Part shown: positions 9,188 through 17,991 of the stretch, one piece after another | How the letters are laid out: each line of letters begins with the position of its first letter | Numbering within the stretch: position 1 is the stretch's first letter | From: an uncultured Bacillota bacterium | Lineage (GTDB): Bacteria > Bacillota_I > Bacilli_A > RF39 > UBA660 | Assembly (NCBI GenBank): GCA_905205665.1 | Contig: CAJLEF010000002.1 | Coordinates: 87,666 to 151,665, forward strand | Reading direction: 5' to 3' | DNA: 64,000 nt | The notes under the pieces: generated by a model | What the model saw: only the letters and a program-made list of their open reading frames with translations | What the model was told of the DNA's origin: nothing | Databases searched by the model: none | Translations under genes and position numbers: made by a program

Positions 9188-9628
9188 CTATCTTAATATA
9201 TTTAAGCTTTCTAAGATCTCATCTTGTAAAGAAAACATAATTTCTTCATCTTTTTTGCTTTTCATATGATCATAACCTAATAAATGTAAAAGACCATGAA
9301 CAACTAAAAAAGAAAGTTCTCTTTTTTCAGAATGACCATATTCTTTAGCTTGTTCTTGCATCTTTGGAATAGAAATAAAAATATCTCCTAAAATTCTAAA
9401 TTCATCAAAATCATCAGGACTATCTTCCAAAGCAAAACTAATCACGTCTGTCGCGCGGTCTACTCTTCTTCTTTCCTTATTTATTTGATGAATTTCTTCA
9501 TTATCCACAAAAATAATAGAACAAATAGCATTATGAACATTTTCATGTTCAAAAACTTTTGTTATCACTTCATCTAAATATTCATAATTTTGATAACCAT
9601 AATTATCATTAATCTCATATTGATTCAA
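9188..9628 (-). CDS. ybeY: Endoribonuclease YbeY
   Basis: 146 residues. Zinc-dependent rRNA maturation and quality-control RNase. The metal site HGLLHLLGYDH (three His) is intact near residue 110, preceded by the conserved TDVISFAL stretch (residues 60-67) and GDIFIS. The start is a TTG at 9628 with GGGGGA upstream. Directly upstream of era in one operon. Confidence 0.93.
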   Translation of the reverse strand: MNQYEINDNYGYQNYEYLDEVITKVFEHENVHNAICSIIFVDNEEIHQINKERRRVDRATDVISFALEDSPDDFDEFRILGDIFISIPKMQEQAKEYGHSEKRELSFLVVHGLLHLLGYDHMKSKKDEEIMFSLQDEILESLNILR

Positions 9629-9649
9629 AATAATTCCCCCTCGCGTTTC

Positions 9650-10267
9650 TTAAAGTAGATTAATACCAATATAATTTAAATACCATAATAACACAATAAC
9701 GAATAATAAAACACATAAAATGTTATAAAAAGTATCACTTCTTAAAAATCTTGGCAAATGCTTTTTAATAGCACTTAGCCCAATATAAAGTAAAAAGCCT
9801 ATAATAGCCCCAACAACATTAAGTAAAATATCATCAACATCAAAACTACGTCCAATATAATGTTGAACAAGTTCGACAGTAGAACTCGTAATTAAGCTTA
9901 TAAATAAGATATGGCTTACTTTACTTGCTTTGACATAGCCTGAAACAAAATAGCCAAATGGAACAAAAAGTAAAATATTTCCTATAACATTTAAATAAAA
10001 ACCATGAGTCCCTACTTTATAACGTAAAATTTCAGTAAAAGGTACTAGATTTAGACCACTCGAAGTATTTAGTTCAGCATTCGTAAGCAAATCAAACAAA
10101 AGGAGTGCATAAACTACAAAAACTAAGTTTAAAAATTCTTTATAAAAGACAAATTTTTCATTATTAACATGCAAATATGTCACTCTTATAGATGTAATGA
10201 CTACTAAGAAAATAGTAAGCATGGGCCAAATATTTTGAAAAGCACCCTCAATTAACTCTAGTTCCAT
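9650..10267 (-). CDS. VanZ-like family membrane protein
   Basis: 205 residues with five or so membrane segments. The VanZ-family core is visible: NLVPFTEILR, NVIGNILLFVPFGYF, SSTVELVQHYIGRSFDVDDI and NVVGAIIGFLLY. VanZ relatives affect glycopeptide (teicoplanin) sensitivity in some hosts, but most chromosomal members have no known role. It follows yqfD by three bases, so it belongs to the same transcription unit. Confidence 0.85.
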   Translation of the reverse strand: MELELIEGAFQNIWPMLTIFLVVITSIRVTYLHVNNEKFVFYKEFLNLVFVVYALLLFDLLTNAELNTSSGLNLVPFTEILRYKVGTHGFYLNVIGNILLFVPFGYFVSGYVKASKVSHILFISLITSSTVELVQHYIGRSFDVDDILLNVVGAIIGFLLYIGLSAIKKHLPRFLRSDTFYNILCVLLFVIVLLWYLNYIGINLL

Positions 10268-10270
10268 AAT

Positions 10271-11383
10271 TTATTCCCCTTTGGTAAATTCTTGGGTTTG
10301 GGCGATATTTTCTAAAACAACCACAAAAACCTCTACCACCATTGTACTATCATTTACTTCTTTTTTCAAAACTTTTTTCGTCAAAATCTTCTCTTTATCT
10401 TTTAAAGTACTTTCTACTTTTGAAGTAGCTTTTAAAGTAGCTTCCTCTAAGGCTTCTTCTTCACTATAAATTTTTGCTTGTTTTTCTTCTTCGTTTTGTA
10501 CAACAAAATATAACTTTTGACCAAATAAAGAAAACAAAAGATGTTTTTCTTCCGAAAAATTAGTTAATCTATTTTTAAAGATGGGCGTGTCATTTAATTT
10601 AAAATTCCATCTTTTTTTGCCTGTTTTTGTTGCTTCTTCATAGGTTAAAGGAATACTCACAGTTACTTTGTACCAAACTTCAGCATAAATGCTTCCCTTA
10701 GCGCAAGTGTATCCCACTTCTTCTTCATTATTTTTAATAATACCACTTATTAAAATATCTCCTTTTTTAACCGCGTCATTTTGCTTTACTAAGGACATCC
10801 CCTTTTCATATACCATTTCTTTAATTATCCCATCTTTTAAAGCAACAAGATGACATAATTTTTCTTCATGATTAGGGTCATTTAATTTTCTTTCTTCAAC
10901 CCTAACAATATAATTCATACCTTTTATTTCTATTTCTAACCATTCTAATTTATCAGGAAAAGAATTTAAAATATCTTCTTTGATTTCTTCTAACTCATTA
11001 TAGTTTTTTTTCCAGGTATTTTTTTTAATTCCTCTTTCTGCGAGTTCTATTTCTAAAAAATCTCTGATTTCTTTACTTTCATGAATAACATTCACTGAAA
11101 CCATGACATGAGAAAGTAAAAATAACAAAATAAGTCCTATTAAAGAAGAAAAAAGAAAAATACGATTTTGATATATCTTTTCTTTTACTCTTGAAAGACC
11201 TATATTTTTTTCATCTAAAATTTTAACAAACCACATTTTTTTGATTTTTTCTTTATCTTGCCTATCTATTTTGACATAGCAAACATCTTTTTCTTCTTTA
11301 ATTTCATAAAGTGTTATTTTCTCTTTAAATGTCCGTATTAAAAAGCGGTTTTTATCTCGTAATTTTAATTTAAGCCATATCAT
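10271..11383 (-). CDS. yqfD: Sporulation protein YqfD
   Basis: 370 residues, family-like length. Membrane protein made in the mother cell during sporulation in Bacillus. N-terminal cytoplasmic domain of about 90 residues, one membrane segment (FLFSSLIGLILLFLLSHVMV, about residues 76-95), then an extracytoplasmic region with LEWLEIEIKGMNYIVRVEER and KGDILISGII, typical of YqfD. Overlaps yqfC by four bases, the same order as in Bacillus and Clostridia. Its presence suggests a sporulating ancestor or retained endosporulation. Confidence 0.88.
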   Translation of the reverse strand: MIWLKLKLRDKNRFLIRTFKEKITLYEIKEEKDVCYVKIDRQDKEKIKKMWFVKILDEKNIGLSRVKEKIYQNRIFLFSSLIGLILLFLLSHVMVSVNVIHESKEIRDFLEIELAERGIKKNTWKKNYNELEEIKEDILNSFPDKLEWLEIEIKGMNYIVRVEERKLNDPNHEEKLCHLVALKDGIIKEMVYEKGMSLVKQNDAVKKGDILISGIIKNNEEEVGYTCAKGSIYAEVWYKVTVSIPLTYEEATKTGKKRWNFKLNDTPIFKNRLTNFSEEKHLLFSLFGQKLYFVVQNEEEKQAKIYSEEEALEEATLKATSKVESTLKDKEKILTKKVLKKEVNDSTMVVEVFVVVLENIAQTQEFTKGE

Positions 11384-11622
11384 TTTTGAAACCTCATTTC
11401 TGTTAATTCACCTTCAATTAAAATTTCATTTTTGGAAAGCTTTACAACACGAAATTGGGTACCACATAACTCTAATTTAAAATTGGGTAAAACTAGTAAA
11501 ATTTTATCTTCTTTTAAAATTTCAATATCCAAAAAGCCATAAACATGAATAAAAGAAGCCCAACAATCAATAAAATAATCTTTATCATATAAAAAATTTT
11601 TAATTGTTTTGTAAAGATGCAT
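11380..11622 (-). CDS. yqfC: Sporulation protein YqfC (YabP/YqfC family)
   Basis: 80 residues, all beta-rich: a short basic start (MHLYKTIKNFLYDKDYFIDC), then HVYGFLDIEILKEDKILLVL and LCGTQFRVVKLSKNEILIEG, the YabP/YqfC pattern. Starts at ATG 11622 with AGGTGATAGA upstream and overlaps yqfD by four bases. In Bacillus the pair belongs to the sigma-E mother-cell regulon. Short protein, but the pairing with YqfD makes the call firm. Confidence 0.85.
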   Translation of the reverse strand: MHLYKTIKNFLYDKDYFIDCWASFIHVYGFLDIEILKEDKILLVLPNFKLELCGTQFRVVKLSKNEILIEGELTEMRFQK

Positions 11623-11647
11623 TCTATCACCTATGACATTCTATGCC

Positions 11648-11676
11648 AAAAAAAAGAAGAATTTTCGCTTAAAATT
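11648..11676 (-). terminator. Probable terminator of the 11675-12274 gene
   Basis: Minus strand AATTTT-n5-AAAATT followed by CTTC and eight T; flanking AAGAAG/CTTCTT can extend the stem. Weak GC content lowers confidence. Confidence 0.5.
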
Positions 11677-12274
11677 AGCTAGCTTTCTTCTTTTTTAAAA
11701 TATATTCATCAATATTTAAAACTTCGATTTTATTTTCAGGCTCTTTAGTTTCTTGTTTTAAAGGTATTTTATTAAGTGTATCTTCTTGTAAAAATTTTTT
11801 AATGTAATTATCTCTTACCATAAATAAACGTATTTTTCTTTGTTCTTCGTAATCACAAGCATAAAAATTATTTAAAAATTTATCTTTATTTTCTTTCATA
11901 CTCGTAATCGTTTGTTTAAATAAAAAAGAGGTATGTGTTTTTGTTAAATCATGTCTAAAACGACTATATAAAACATTTAATATTTTTTGAGCTTCTTTTA
12001 GTTCCAATAATTTGGTTAGAGAAAACGTTAAAATCTTTTCATCTTCAATAATAAAATTTTCGACTTCTTGCCATTTATTATTTTTATTTAGTTTAAAAAT
12101 GGCCAGGCAATCCGGATTTGTTTCTGTAATCGTAGAATCATACTGTTTTATTTTTTCAAGAACACCAGCTCTTCCCATTGTTAAAAACAACTCATCAATT
12201 TTATCAATGTTTTCCATAAGAGCAATATAATCTTTTTGAAATGGTCTTTTAACCCCTAAAGCATATGTCGTCAT
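11675..12274 (-). CDS. Conserved-looking cytoplasmic protein of unknown function
   Basis: 199 residues, no signal or membrane segment. N-terminus MTTYALGVKRPFQKDYIALM; a probable beta region (CLAIFKLNKNNKWQEVENFI) followed by helices rich in Lys and Glu (LTKLLELKEAQKILNVLYSR), ending in a KKKKAS tail. I recognise no domain. Transcribed from its own consensus promoter, which is divergent from and overlaps that of the HIT gene. Codon use looks like that of its neighbours. Confidence 0.65.
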   Translation of the reverse strand: MTTYALGVKRPFQKDYIALMENIDKIDELFLTMGRAGVLEKIKQYDSTITETNPDCLAIFKLNKNNKWQEVENFIIEDEKILTFSLTKLLELKEAQKILNVLYSRFRHDLTKTHTSFLFKQTITSMKENKDKFLNNFYACDYEEQRKIRLFMVRDNYIKKFLQEDTLNKIPLKQETKEPENKIEVLNIDEYILKKKKAS

Positions 12275-12304
12275 AAAATACCTCCTTTAAACAGCTAAGA
12301 GTGT

Positions 12305-12333
12305 ATTATATCAAATTTCATAGTGATTGTCAA
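12305..12333 (-). promoter_or_regulatory. Consensus promoter of the 11675-12274 gene
   Basis: Minus strand TTGACA (12333-12328), 17-base spacer, TATAAT (12310-12305): full consensus. The -35 overlaps that of the divergent HIT promoter. Confidence 0.8.
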
Positions 12334-12355
12334 AAGACGTATTTTTTGCTACACT
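12327..12355 (+). promoter_or_regulatory. Promoter of the HIT gene
   Basis: TTGTCA (12327-12332), 17-base spacer, TACACT (12350-12355). Shares five -35 bases with the opposite promoter. Confidence 0.65.
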
Positions 12356-12378
12356 TAGAAAGAAAGGATTTGATATAA

Positions 12379-12750
12379 ATGGATTGTTTATTTTGTAAAA
12401 TAGCTCATCATGAGGTAGAAAGTAAAATATTATACGAGGACGATAATTATATGGCTTTTTTAGATATCGACCAAGAAGAAGCAGAAGGTCATACTTTAAT
12501 TATTCCTAAAAAGCATTTTGAAGATTATATGGCATTAGATAGTAAGACTTTAAATGATATGTTTGAAATTGCTCAAAAATTAAATAAAGATTTAATGACA
12601 AAATTAGATAAAAGTGCTTGTACTCTTCTTTTCAATTATGGAGACTCTCAAGTTATCAAACATGTTCATCTTCATTTACTTCCTAATTTTTTATATGAAA
12701 AAGGAACTAAAAATATTGATGAAGTTTATAAAAAATTAAAAGAAGCCTAA
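12379..12750 (+). CDS. HIT-family nucleotide hydrolase/transferase
   Basis: 123 residues. Histidine-triad protein acting on nucleoside phosphoramidates or dinucleotides. N-terminal CLFCKIAHHE carries two of the usual zinc-site Cys, DDNYMAFLDI follows, and the triad HVHLHLLP lies near residue 95 with its catalytic His. ATG 12379 is preceded by AGAAAGGA. It is one of the few plus-strand genes and ends in a bidirectional terminator shared with the convergent M16 gene. Confidence 0.92.
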   Translation: MDCLFCKIAHHEVESKILYEDDNYMAFLDIDQEEAEGHTLIIPKKHFEDYMALDSKTLNDMFEIAQKLNKDLMTKLDKSACTLLFNYGDSQVIKHVHLHLLPNFLYEKGTKNIDEVYKKLKEA

Positions 12751-12763
12751 CAAGACTTCTTTT
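12738..12763. terminator. Bidirectional terminator between HIT and M16 genes
   Basis: AAAAGAAG (12738-12745) pairs with CTTCTTTT (12756-12763); T runs exist on both strands, and both stop codons fall inside. Confidence 0.7.
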
Positions 12764-14030
12764 TTGGTGTCAATGTAAAGACACTATAAGGATAAGAATT
12801 AATATTTTGAGTTAACTCTTTAACTTTTGAAACGGTTAAATTTTCTAATATTTCTTTTTCATTTGTTAAAATTTGCCCAAAAGTTGTAAGAGAGAAAACA
12901 AAATAATCATTTACATTTTCAACATCTTCGTAATTAGTCACTAAATTAGCTATCTCAGCTTTCACTTTTCGTAAAATATCTTTTTCATCATATTCTAGAT
13001 GGTGAAGTTGCTTTATGACACTTTCTAAAGCTTTATCTGGGTCCTCAGACCGAAATACTATTTGAGCCACTAAATAATCACGTTCTAAATAAACTTGCGT
13101 ATCTAAACTTAAGCCTAGTTTATCTTCAAAAAATTTCTCTTGATATAAAGAAGTCACTCCATAATTAGCTTCTAAAAGTAGACTATAAGCATCTAATAAA
13201 AGAACTTTATCAAAATTATTTGCCTCACTTTTAATAGGCACTTTTATAGAAATAAGGGTTTTAGGTACCTCGACATTACAAGAAACTTTCTTTTCTGGAG
13301 TAACGATATCTTGAGGTTCCTGATAAACTTCTTTTTCAGGTTTTATAAAGGATGGAAAGGTTTTCTTTTTTTGATTTTCTAAAACGATTTTAAAGACTTC
13401 TTCAGGGTCAACATTTCCCGTCACAACTAAAAAGCTATTTAAAGGATGATAAAAAGTTTGATAAAAAACTTGTAAATCTTTTAAAGTGATTTTTTCAATG
13501 TCTTCTTTAGTACCTGTTCCACAGACATGATTATGATAAGTTTGAAATAAAGTTTCATTCACCCCATATAAAGAAAGGCGATTTACATTATCACTTTGAA
13601 TACGTGCTTCTTCGATAATTGGTCCTCTTTCTGTTTCAAAAGCATTTTCATTAAATTCTTTAGTTTGAATGCTATCTAATAATAAATTTAGATTTTCTTT
13701 TAAATGGTTAGAACCAACAAATTCATAAACGGTTCGGTCAGGATAAGTGGAAGCATTAGAATAAGCATGATTTTTTTGAAACTTACTAAGTAAAGAAACA
13801 TTTTCTTCATCTTTACACATAATATGTTCCAAGTAATGAGCAACTCCCATGGGAACATGAATTTCTTCATCACCCTTTTTAAAATGAATATCTTCTGCTC
13901 CACATAAATAAGTTAAAGTTCCTTTAAAAGAATTAGCTTTTTCTTGTACCCATACATATACTCTTAAACCATTTTCGCAAATACCCTCATAAACATACTC
14001 GTCTATTCCTTCAATTTTAATTGTTTTCAT
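12747..14030 (-). CDS. ymfH: M16-family zinc peptidase, YmfH-like
   Basis: 427 residues. Catalytic-type member of the pitrilysin/insulinase family: the inverted zinc motif HYLEH (residues 65-69) is intact, followed by GPIIEEARI about 75 residues on, which supplies the distal Glu. It directly follows an M16 homologue that lacks the motif, so the two probably form a heterodimer like mitochondrial processing peptidase. In Bacillus this pair is ymfF-ymfH; substrates are unknown. The gene overlaps its partner by 14 bases. Confidence 0.88.
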   Translation of the reverse strand: MKTIKIEGIDEYVYEGICENGLRVYVWVQEKANSFKGTLTYLCGAEDIHFKKGDEEIHVPMGVAHYLEHIMCKDEENVSLLSKFQKNHAYSNASTYPDRTVYEFVGSNHLKENLNLLLDSIQTKEFNENAFETERGPIIEEARIQSDNVNRLSLYGVNETLFQTYHNHVCGTGTKEDIEKITLKDLQVFYQTFYHPLNSFLVVTGNVDPEEVFKIVLENQKKKTFPSFIKPEKEVYQEPQDIVTPEKKVSCNVEVPKTLISIKVPIKSEANNFDKVLLLDAYSLLLEANYGVTSLYQEKFFEDKLGLSLDTQVYLERDYLVAQIVFRSEDPDKALESVIKQLHHLEYDEKDILRKVKAEIANLVTNYEDVENVNDYFVFSLTTFGQILTNEKEILENLTVSKVKELTQNINSYPYSVFTLTPKKKSC

Positions 14031-15288
14031 GCGCTTCCTCCTCTAAAACATAAGACATTAAAAAGACAAGTTTCTCGCCAAAATTTTTCACATCTTCAAA
14101 AGTAACTTTAGGGATTTCTTTTTGAAATTCTTCATAGGTAGGTGAATTATCTATCTCATGAAAATAATAATTATCCATAAGACTATAAATACTATCTTGA
14201 TTTAGTTTTAAATCTTGTAAATATTTTTCTTTTTGAATATTTAGTAAACTAGTGTCAAACTCTCCTTTTCGCATTTCTTCTAAACTGTTTTCAATACAGG
14301 CTTTTGCTTTATCTACATTTTTTTGATTTAATCCAACATAAATATTCAATAAATTGTCTCTTAAAATAGCTTGACAACCACAGAAATAGCATAAGGAATT
14401 ATCCACTCTTAAAGATTTTGTCAACTTATCATCCATACCTGAAGAAGAACCAAATAATCGCATAAATATAGGTGACACAAAATATCTTTCAAAAGAAGTT
14501 AATTCTTTAAATTCATATAACATAAGTAATTGAGTTTGATTAAACGGTCCTTTTTCTTTGTAGTTTTTAACTGGATACATTGCCTCATTGGTTCTGGTAA
14601 TAAATTCTTCTCTTAAAGTCGCCTTTAAATGAAAATATTTATCTAATAGAGAAGCTACTTTATCCATATCTAAATTTCCAATCACCGTAACGTCACAAGG
14701 ACTTTCTATAAGTTTTTCATAAGCTTCAGCAACATCTCTTGAATTTAGTTTATTTAACTCTTCATGGGTACCTAAAAGGCCTTGACTTAGAAAACCATCT
14801 TTATATAAAATTTTTCTACTTTCCCTGATAGCATAAGTCATTGGCTTTTCCTTGTATCTATCCATTGCTGAAGAAAGTTTCTCTTTATGAATTTCAAAAC
14901 TTTTTTCATTCCATTTGCCCTTTTCAATATGAGGATTTTGAAGGATATTTGCAAGAAAAATAATCACATTTTCTAAATAATCTTCTTCTTTGACATATTT
15001 TGGATCTAAAATTTCGGCCCCAAAAGAAGTAAAAAGAGTGTAGCCCATTCGGGAAATTTGCCTTGAGCAGTCCAAGTTATAAAGTTCTTCTCTTTTAATC
15101 ATCATTTCTCTTTTTGTTTTATAATCATTTGAGGTATAGCCCATTAAACGACTTAAAAGATTTTGACAAGTAACATTACAATTTCGAATATCACATTTAA
15201 AATTTATTTCAATATTAACGGTTCTAAATTTATCTGTTTTAATGGTGTAAAGATTGCCCGTTTTTAAAGCATATTTTTTATATTCCAT
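14017..15288 (-). CDS. ymfF: M16-family non-catalytic partner, YmfF-like
   Basis: 423 residues with the M16 two-domain fold pattern but no HxxEH motif at the expected place (the region reads LLSRLMGYTSNDYKTKREMM). C-terminal region retains the R/Y-type substrate-contact area (SLRVDNSLCYFCGC). The likely role is substrate-binding half of a heterodimer with the active YmfH-like protein downstream. ATG 15288 is chosen, with AGGG five bases upstream; it overlaps the TGA of the HD gene by one base. Confidence 0.85.
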   Translation of the reverse strand: MEYKKYALKTGNLYTIKTDKFRTVNIEINFKCDIRNCNVTCQNLLSRLMGYTSNDYKTKREMMIKREELYNLDCSRQISRMGYTLFTSFGAEILDPKYVKEEDYLENVIIFLANILQNPHIEKGKWNEKSFEIHKEKLSSAMDRYKEKPMTYAIRESRKILYKDGFLSQGLLGTHEELNKLNSRDVAEAYEKLIESPCDVTVIGNLDMDKVASLLDKYFHLKATLREEFITRTNEAMYPVKNYKEKGPFNQTQLLMLYEFKELTSFERYFVSPIFMRLFGSSSGMDDKLTKSLRVDNSLCYFCGCQAILRDNLLNIYVGLNQKNVDKAKACIENSLEEMRKGEFDTSLLNIQKEKYLQDLKLNQDSIYSLMDNYYFHEIDNSPTYEEFQKEIPKVTFEDVKNFGEKLVFLMSYVLEEEAHENN

Positions 15289-16409
15289 CATATCCCTACT
15301 TTCTCATAACAACTACCAAAATAATCATCAGTCATTCCTGCTAAAAAATCTATCACTTTTCTTTCGTTAGAAGTGTTTTTTTGATAAGCTTCATTTTTAT
15401 AATTCAAAAAATCTTTAAAAATAAGCGACTTTCGATTATCATTTTTTACATCTTGTAAAAAAACGTTAAATAAAGTTTCATATCTATGAGTAATTTCGTT
15501 CTTTTCTTTTTCGGTTAGAGACTTGTCATAAATATTCACATAATTAAACTTTTTTAATTCTTTAATCGCTTCAAAAACGTCGTCACTTAATTTCAAATAA
15601 GGTTTACCAAAGCTATTATGGATAAGGTCCATAATTATAGTATTAACAATTTCTCTATTTTTAACACCTAAAATTTGACGAATATTAATAGGAATATCTT
15701 CTTCTTTAATAATACCTAGAATACGAGCGTCTTCAATGTCTTTCCCAAGATAAGCAATAATATCACTTACTCTTACTACGCACCCTTCCAAGGTCATCGG
15801 TACAAGTGTTTTTACAAAATCTTTTTCAGTATAAGTTCTTTCGTATTCTTCTAAAAAAGTTTCTTTGGTTTTCTTTTGGGGACGATACTCTTGTAATTCT
15901 AATTCACCATTATGACATAAAATACCATCTAAAACTTGTAAGGTAATATTTTTACCAAAGCCTTTATTTTCTAAATTCATTAAAAGGCGGACACTTTCCA
16001 CATTATGGTTAAAATAGCCTTCATTATGTTCTTCACTAATTTTACTTAACACGGATTCGCCAAAATGACCAAAAGGGACATGTCCCAAATCATGACCAAG
16101 ACTTGCTGCTTCGATTAAGTCTTCATTTAAGCCTAAGGCTCTACCAATCGTCCTAGCAATCTTACTCACATATTGAACATGAAGCATTCTTTTGGTAATA
16201 TGATCATTTTTATGTCCTGGAAAAACCTGCGTTTTATCACTATACCGAATAAAAGCATAAGAATAAATAATCCTGTCAATATCTCTAAAGAAAGGTCCAC
16301 GCATGTCTTCTTGTTCTTCTAAAAAACGTACTGCCTCTTCATCTTTTGTCGCATAAATACTTAAATTTTGATTATGAATTTTCATATTAGCTTTAATTTG
16401 TTCGTCCAT
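15288..16409 (-). CDS. HD-domain dGTP triphosphohydrolase-like protein
   Basis: 373 residues. dNTPase family: HITKRMLHVQYVSKIARTIG followed by ASLGHDLGHVPFGHFGE gives the H...HD metal site, with a later ISD-type Asp (VVRVSDIIAYLGKDIEDARI). Such enzymes remove triphosphate from dGTP and other dNTPs and adjust dNTP pools. Length is shorter than the E. coli Dgt and like Firmicutes YwfO-type relatives. First gene of the unit that continues into the two M16 genes. Confidence 0.85.
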   Translation of the reverse strand: MDEQIKANMKIHNQNLSIYATKDEEAVRFLEEQEDMRGPFFRDIDRIIYSYAFIRYSDKTQVFPGHKNDHITKRMLHVQYVSKIARTIGRALGLNEDLIEAASLGHDLGHVPFGHFGESVLSKISEEHNEGYFNHNVESVRLLMNLENKGFGKNITLQVLDGILCHNGELELQEYRPQKKTKETFLEEYERTYTEKDFVKTLVPMTLEGCVVRVSDIIAYLGKDIEDARILGIIKEEDIPINIRQILGVKNREIVNTIIMDLIHNSFGKPYLKLSDDVFEAIKELKKFNYVNIYDKSLTEKEKNEITHRYETLFNVFLQDVKNDNRKSLIFKDFLNYKNEAYQKNTSNERKVIDFLAGMTDDYFGSCYEKVGI

Positions 16410-16437
16410 ATATATCCTCTTTTCTAATAAGTTTGAA

Positions 16438-16465
16438 AGAAAAAAAGCTGTTTAAAACAACTTTA
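16438..16465 (-). terminator. Terminator of the rhomboid gene
   Basis: Minus strand AAAGTTGT pairs with ACAGCTTT (one G-U pair), loop of five, followed by TTTTTTTC; overlaps the stop codon. Confidence 0.65.
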
Positions 16466-17602
16466 TCTAAAATAGAGCAAATACCCTAAAAAGCCTAAAT
16501 AAATAATTAGACAAATAAGACCATTTAATTTATTTTTAGAATTTTCTTTTTGTTGAATGCCTGTCATCATCGCGGCTAAAACACCCGCAATCAAGCCACC
16601 AATGTGGGCAGCATTATCAACACCAGTTACCATAAAGCCAAATAAAATATTAATAATAATTAAAGGAATAATTTGATTATTAAAAATAGTTCCTAGGTAA
16701 ACACGATACTGACTACCAAAATAAACTAAGGCGCCCATAAGACCAAAAATAGCTCCAGAAGCCCCAACGCTTATCACATTTGGAGTAATGACAGAGCTCA
16801 TTAAACTCGCCCCAATTAAACTCGTAAAATAAATAATAAGATACTTTTTCTTACCCGCAAAGTTTTCTACTTGGGTTCCTATTAAATAAAGTGAATACAT
16901 GTTAAAAAGTAAATGAAGGATACCACCATGTAAAAAGCCCGCTGTAATTAATCGCCACCATTCACCATTTAACACAAGCACACTATTTAAAGCCCCATAT
17001 TTTAAAAGAGCACTACCAGATAAGACGCCACCGGATAAAATAAAGGTAATGAAGAAAACTAAAACATTGATAGCTATTAAAACATTCGTCACAACTATTT
17101 TTTTAGGACTAAAAAGTTTTTCGTAAGTTTTGTTTTCTTTTTCTGTTTTAGCATTGATATCATTTGCCACGTTAAGCATTAAATCAATACCTTCTTCTTG
17201 GGCCAAAAATTTATCATTGATATCCGGAAATTTATTAAGTAAATTTTCATCCGTAATAGCCTTCTCATCCGTAATAGCTACAGATTCAATGGTTTTACTT
17301 TCCTCAAAGTGAACATCATCATTGACATCTAATAAAATATTTAAGGCATTCATAGACCAAGAAAGCGTTTTTCTTTTTACTTGGCGCATGACATTATGTA
17401 ACTTAACTAAATCAAATTCATATTGTTCTTCATTATGAATATAGTTGGCATTAATACGAATAATTTTATAAGGTCCATTTTGATTTTGAAGCCAAATCTC
17501 ATCTTTAACTCCATTTACAATCATGGGACTGTAATCTTCTTCTGTGACAAAGTAATGAACAAGTCGCATAAGAATCTCATCTTTTGTTTCCATTGTAAGC
17601 AT
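16463..17602 (-). CDS. Rhomboid-family intramembrane serine protease
   Basis: 379 residues. N-terminal cytoplasmic domain of about 165 residues (MLTMETKDEILMRLVHYFVT onward, unknown fold), then six membrane segments. The rhomboid core is intact: GEWWRLITAGFLHGGILHLL, catalytic Ser in GASGAIFGLMGA and catalytic His in AAHIGGLIAG. Cuts within membrane segments of unknown substrates. The start is ATG 17602 behind TAGGAGG; a longer frame to 17644 would contain the ribosome site. Similar in layout to Bacillus GluP, but the N-terminal domain differs. Confidence 0.9.
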   Translation of the reverse strand: MLTMETKDEILMRLVHYFVTEEDYSPMIVNGVKDEIWLQNQNGPYKIIRINANYIHNEEQYEFDLVKLHNVMRQVKRKTLSWSMNALNILLDVNDDVHFEESKTIESVAITDEKAITDENLLNKFPDINDKFLAQEEGIDLMLNVANDINAKTEKENKTYEKLFSPKKIVVTNVLIAINVLVFFITFILSGGVLSGSALLKYGALNSVLVLNGEWWRLITAGFLHGGILHLLFNMYSLYLIGTQVENFAGKKKYLIIYFTSLIGASLMSSVITPNVISVGASGAIFGLMGALVYFGSQYRVYLGTIFNNQIIPLIIINILFGFMVTGVDNAAHIGGLIAGVLAAMMTGIQQKENSKNKLNGLICLIIYLGFLGYLLYFR

Positions 17603-17667
17603 TTTTTGAAAACCTCCTACGTATATTATTTTACTAAAATTCATATCATTAGTAAAGGGTGATACCG

Positions 17668-17991
17668 ATGCTTTATTATTTAATTTTGCTCATTTTATCC
17701 ACTTCTTTATTAAGCATTTCTTTAGGAAAAGCTTTATTAAAAGAAAGCGATAATGACCTTTATTTTTTACTTTTTTGCAATTGTATTTTTTTAATTTCAA
17801 CCACAGCTTTTTATTTTACTTTTCAAGAATTATTTTTAAGTTTGTGCTCTTCTTTTTTTCTTTTAGGATATGCCCTTCTATTACTTATAAAATTAAAGAA
17901 AATAAACCATAAACTATTATTAATTGATTACCCTTATTTTCTTTTTACTTCAGGATTATTTTGCTATATGATTTTCATCATTTTCTTCTAA
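17668..17991 (+). CDS. Small four-helix membrane protein of unknown function
   Basis: 107 residues, almost entirely hydrophobic: four predicted membrane segments joined by short basic loops (KLKKINHK). No recognised family. ATG 17668 is preceded by AAAGGGTGAT at good spacing. It overlaps the 3' end of rluD by 36 bases, convergently, which is compatible with a real gene but leaves some doubt, since hydrophobic frames also appear by chance in T-rich DNA. Confidence 0.5.
   Translation: MLYYLILLILSTSLLSISLGKALLKESDNDLYFLLFCNCIFLISTTAFYFTFQELFLSLCSSFFLLGYALLLLIKLKKINHKLLLIDYPYFLFTSGLFCYMIFIIFF

Noticed and set aside
11623..11650. Sigma-E-like -10 (CATAGAAT) upstream of yqfC
   Set aside because: The -10 is only a partial match and no -35 (ATA-type) sits at the right distance, so it is not listed as a promoter.
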